From: Actinomycetota bacterium
GTDB taxonomy: Bacteria; Actinomycetota; Actinomycetes; S36-B12; UBA5976
Reading direction: 5' to 3'
DNA: 9,289 bases
Assembly: GCA_017853815.1 (NCBI GenBank)
Contig: JAFMIT010000062.1
Coordinates: forward strand, 1 to 9,289
The position numbers and the translations under genes are program-made. Positions 8,058-9,289 of this stretch are shown here, in pieces (position 1 is the first letter of the stretch; every line of letters starts with the position of its first letter). The notes under the pieces were generated by a model that worked only from the letters and a program-made list of their open reading frames with translations, was not told the origin of the DNA and made no database searches.

Positions 8058-9289
8058 ATGAACGATTCAGACGATCCGAAGGTGCCGCAGCCGTCAGACA
8101 ATGACGCGCTGTCCGCGCTGGTTAACGACATTCTCGCGGAGCGTGCTGAAGAGACAGAGGTTTTGCCTGTCGTCGAGTCTTCGGATGACGTGACCCCCGA
8201 CGTAACGGCCACTGACAGCCCAGACGAGTTGGCGACTGACATTTTTGAAGCTGAACCGCCATCTGAAGATGAGGTGCTCACTTCACCAGCCACAGAACGC
8301 ACTGGCATTGCGGCCTGGCCACGCTCCAAGAAGATTGTGGTTGCGGCAGGCGTGGCAGTGGTGGCGTATGGCGGGTTGGTTCTCGCGGTCGGCAGCGGTA
8401 TTCCATCGGGTACTCGCGTCGGCGGCATCAACATCGGCCACATGAGCGTTGCAGAGGCTCGCACGACGTTAGAGCAAGCTGCTTCAGATTTTGAATCTAA
8501 GAATCTCACCTTCGTCGCGGCCGGTACTAAGAGCAAAGACTTGGTCTCTCGATACGGTGTCTATCTCGATGTGGATGCGACGCTCGCGAAAATTCCTACT
8601 GGCAGTCTCAATCCTTTCGATCTGCTGAGCGCCGTCTTTAGTGGTCGTACCGTTGCCCCAGTCATCAATAGTGACGAGGCGCTTGCGTCTGGACTCGCAG
8701 AGCTAGCGGACACAGTCGACCATCCAGCTGTTGAACCGACCATCGCTTTGGATGGACTTGAACCGCGAGTGGTGGCTGGCAAGACTGGCAAAGTTCTAGA
8801 CGTCACTGCTGCACAATCACAAACGCTTGCAACGTTGACAAAAGATTTCTCTGAAAAGTCGTGGACCATCAAGCTGGCGATGAATCCCGATGATCCAAAA
8901 GTGACACTTGAGTCGGCCAAGGAACTCATCAAGAAAGTCGTCGAACCAGCTCTGAGCGCTGATGTCACTGTGACTACCAGTGCGCCAGTAACGGCCACGC
9001 AGCCGGTGAGCTCTGCTGTGTACACGCCGAGCAAGATCGCGCGAGCTATGCGTTTCACCGTCGAAAACGACGATCTCAAAGTGCACCTCGATCCGCGCAC
9101 TGTTCGTCGCATGACAGACGAAGGCTTCAGCGGAGTGGAAACACCAGTCCAGAACGCGACCTGGGATGTCAGCTCAGGCAAGCCGGTTGTGGTGCCCGCA
9201 AAGCCTGGCTTTGGTGTCACCGACCGAGCACTCGCCAATGCCATCGAGAGTGTGTACACCTTGCCTGAAGGTCAACGCAGCGCCACTGT
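8058..9289 (+). CDS. Partial membrane-anchored VanW/YoaR-like protein with peptidoglycan-binding-like repeats (3' end cut)
   Basis: The frame is open from ATG at 8058 to the window edge, 410 complete codons without a stop. Residues 1-80 are acidic, low in complexity and probably disordered and cytoplasmic. RSKK (89-92) and a hydrophobic stretch at about 93-112 form one transmembrane helix with the N-terminus inside. Outside it, IPSGTRVGGINIGHMSVAEAR (115-135) is the typical entry to proteins carrying PG_binding_4 (YoaR-like) domains. Two such repeats can be inferred, about residues 150-280 and 285-400. The second contains LDPRTVRRM and ends VVVPAKPGFGVTD. Full-length relatives usually finish with a VanW domain, which would lie beyond the edge. 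The role is unknown beyond the cell envelope; the VanW name comes from vancomycin-resistance clusters and does not imply resistance. It lies 35 bp after mshB on the same strand, without a clear terminator between them. Confidence 0.85.
   Translation, partial: MNDSDDPKVPQPSDNDALSALVNDILAERAEETEVLPVVESSDDVTPDVTATDSPDELATDIFEAEPPSEDEVLTSPATERTGIAAWPRSKKIVVAAGVAVVAYGGLVLAVGSGIPSGTRVGGINIGHMSVAEARTTLEQAASDFESKNLTFVAAGTKSKDLVSRYGVYLDVDATLAKIPTGSLNPFDLLSAVFSGRTVAPVINSDEALASGLAELADTVDHPAVEPTIALDGLEPRVVAGKTGKVLDVTAAQSQTLATLTKDFSEKSWTIKLAMNPDDPKVTLESAKELIKKVVEPALSADVTVTTSAPVTATQPVSSAVYTPSKIARAMRFTVENDDLKVHLDPRTVRRMTDEGFSGVETPVQNATWDVSSGKPVVVPAKPGFGVTDRALANAIESVYTLPEGQRSAT

Noticed and set aside
7889..8536. 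215-codon minus-strand frame
   Set aside because: It spans antisense to the end of mshB and the start of the VanW-like gene, has no recognisable domain, and its low-complexity Ser/Thr content mirrors the acidic tail on the other strand.
8561..9259. 232-codon minus-strand frame rich in Ser/Thr/Val
   Set aside because: It lies wholly antisense to the VanW-like gene, whose protein is recognisable; the composition is that of a reverse-frame shadow.

Overview
The window looks like ordinary chromosomal DNA of an actinomycete (Actinomycetota) of moderate GC content, probably in the high fifties by eye. The strongest taxonomic sign is a well-conserved mshB, because mycothiol is the characteristic thiol of Actinomycetota. 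An ECF sigma factor followed by a one-pass membrane protein, an actinobacterial-type family 5 solute-binding lipoprotein, a VanW/YoaR-like envelope protein and several apparently leaderless starts agree with this. I could not place it below class level from sequence alone.

Layout. On the minus strand at the left edge lie the start of a His-rich, single-pass membrane protein (1-217, cut by the window edge) and, upstream of it, an ECF sigma factor (264-779); together they look like a sigma/anti-sigma style operon. An 82-bp divergent region separates these from a plus-strand run: a MutT-like Nudix hydrolase (862-1296), the ribosome-associated GTPase TypA/BipA (1345-3225) and a peptide-type ABC solute-binding lipoprotein (3280-5001). 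A prolyl-oligopeptidase/DPP-IV family peptidase (7109-5010) converges on the lipoprotein gene with 8 bp between stop codons. It diverges from mshB (7150-8022) across 40 bp. At the right edge is the first 410 codons of a membrane-anchored protein with PG_binding_4-like repeats, of the kind that usually ends in a VanW domain (8058-9289, cut by the window edge).

How the genes fit together. The binding protein and the S9 peptidase could act in sequence in peptide uptake and breakdown, but no permease or ATPase is present here. MutT-like sanitation and mycothiol synthesis both concern oxidative damage. TypA is a stress-related translation factor, and the sigma/membrane protein pair and the VanW-like protein concern the envelope. 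These links are inference from position and family, not evidence of a dedicated system.

I see no rRNA, tRNA, CRISPR array, insertion sequence or phage gene. Intergenic gaps are all short (8-82 bp). No clearly new system is present. The most interesting points are regulatory: a perfect 13-bp palindrome that places the same -10-like hexamer on both strands between the peptidase and mshB, and start codons of typA, mshB and the VanW-like gene that lack Shine-Dalgarno sequences and sit just after -10-like hexamers.
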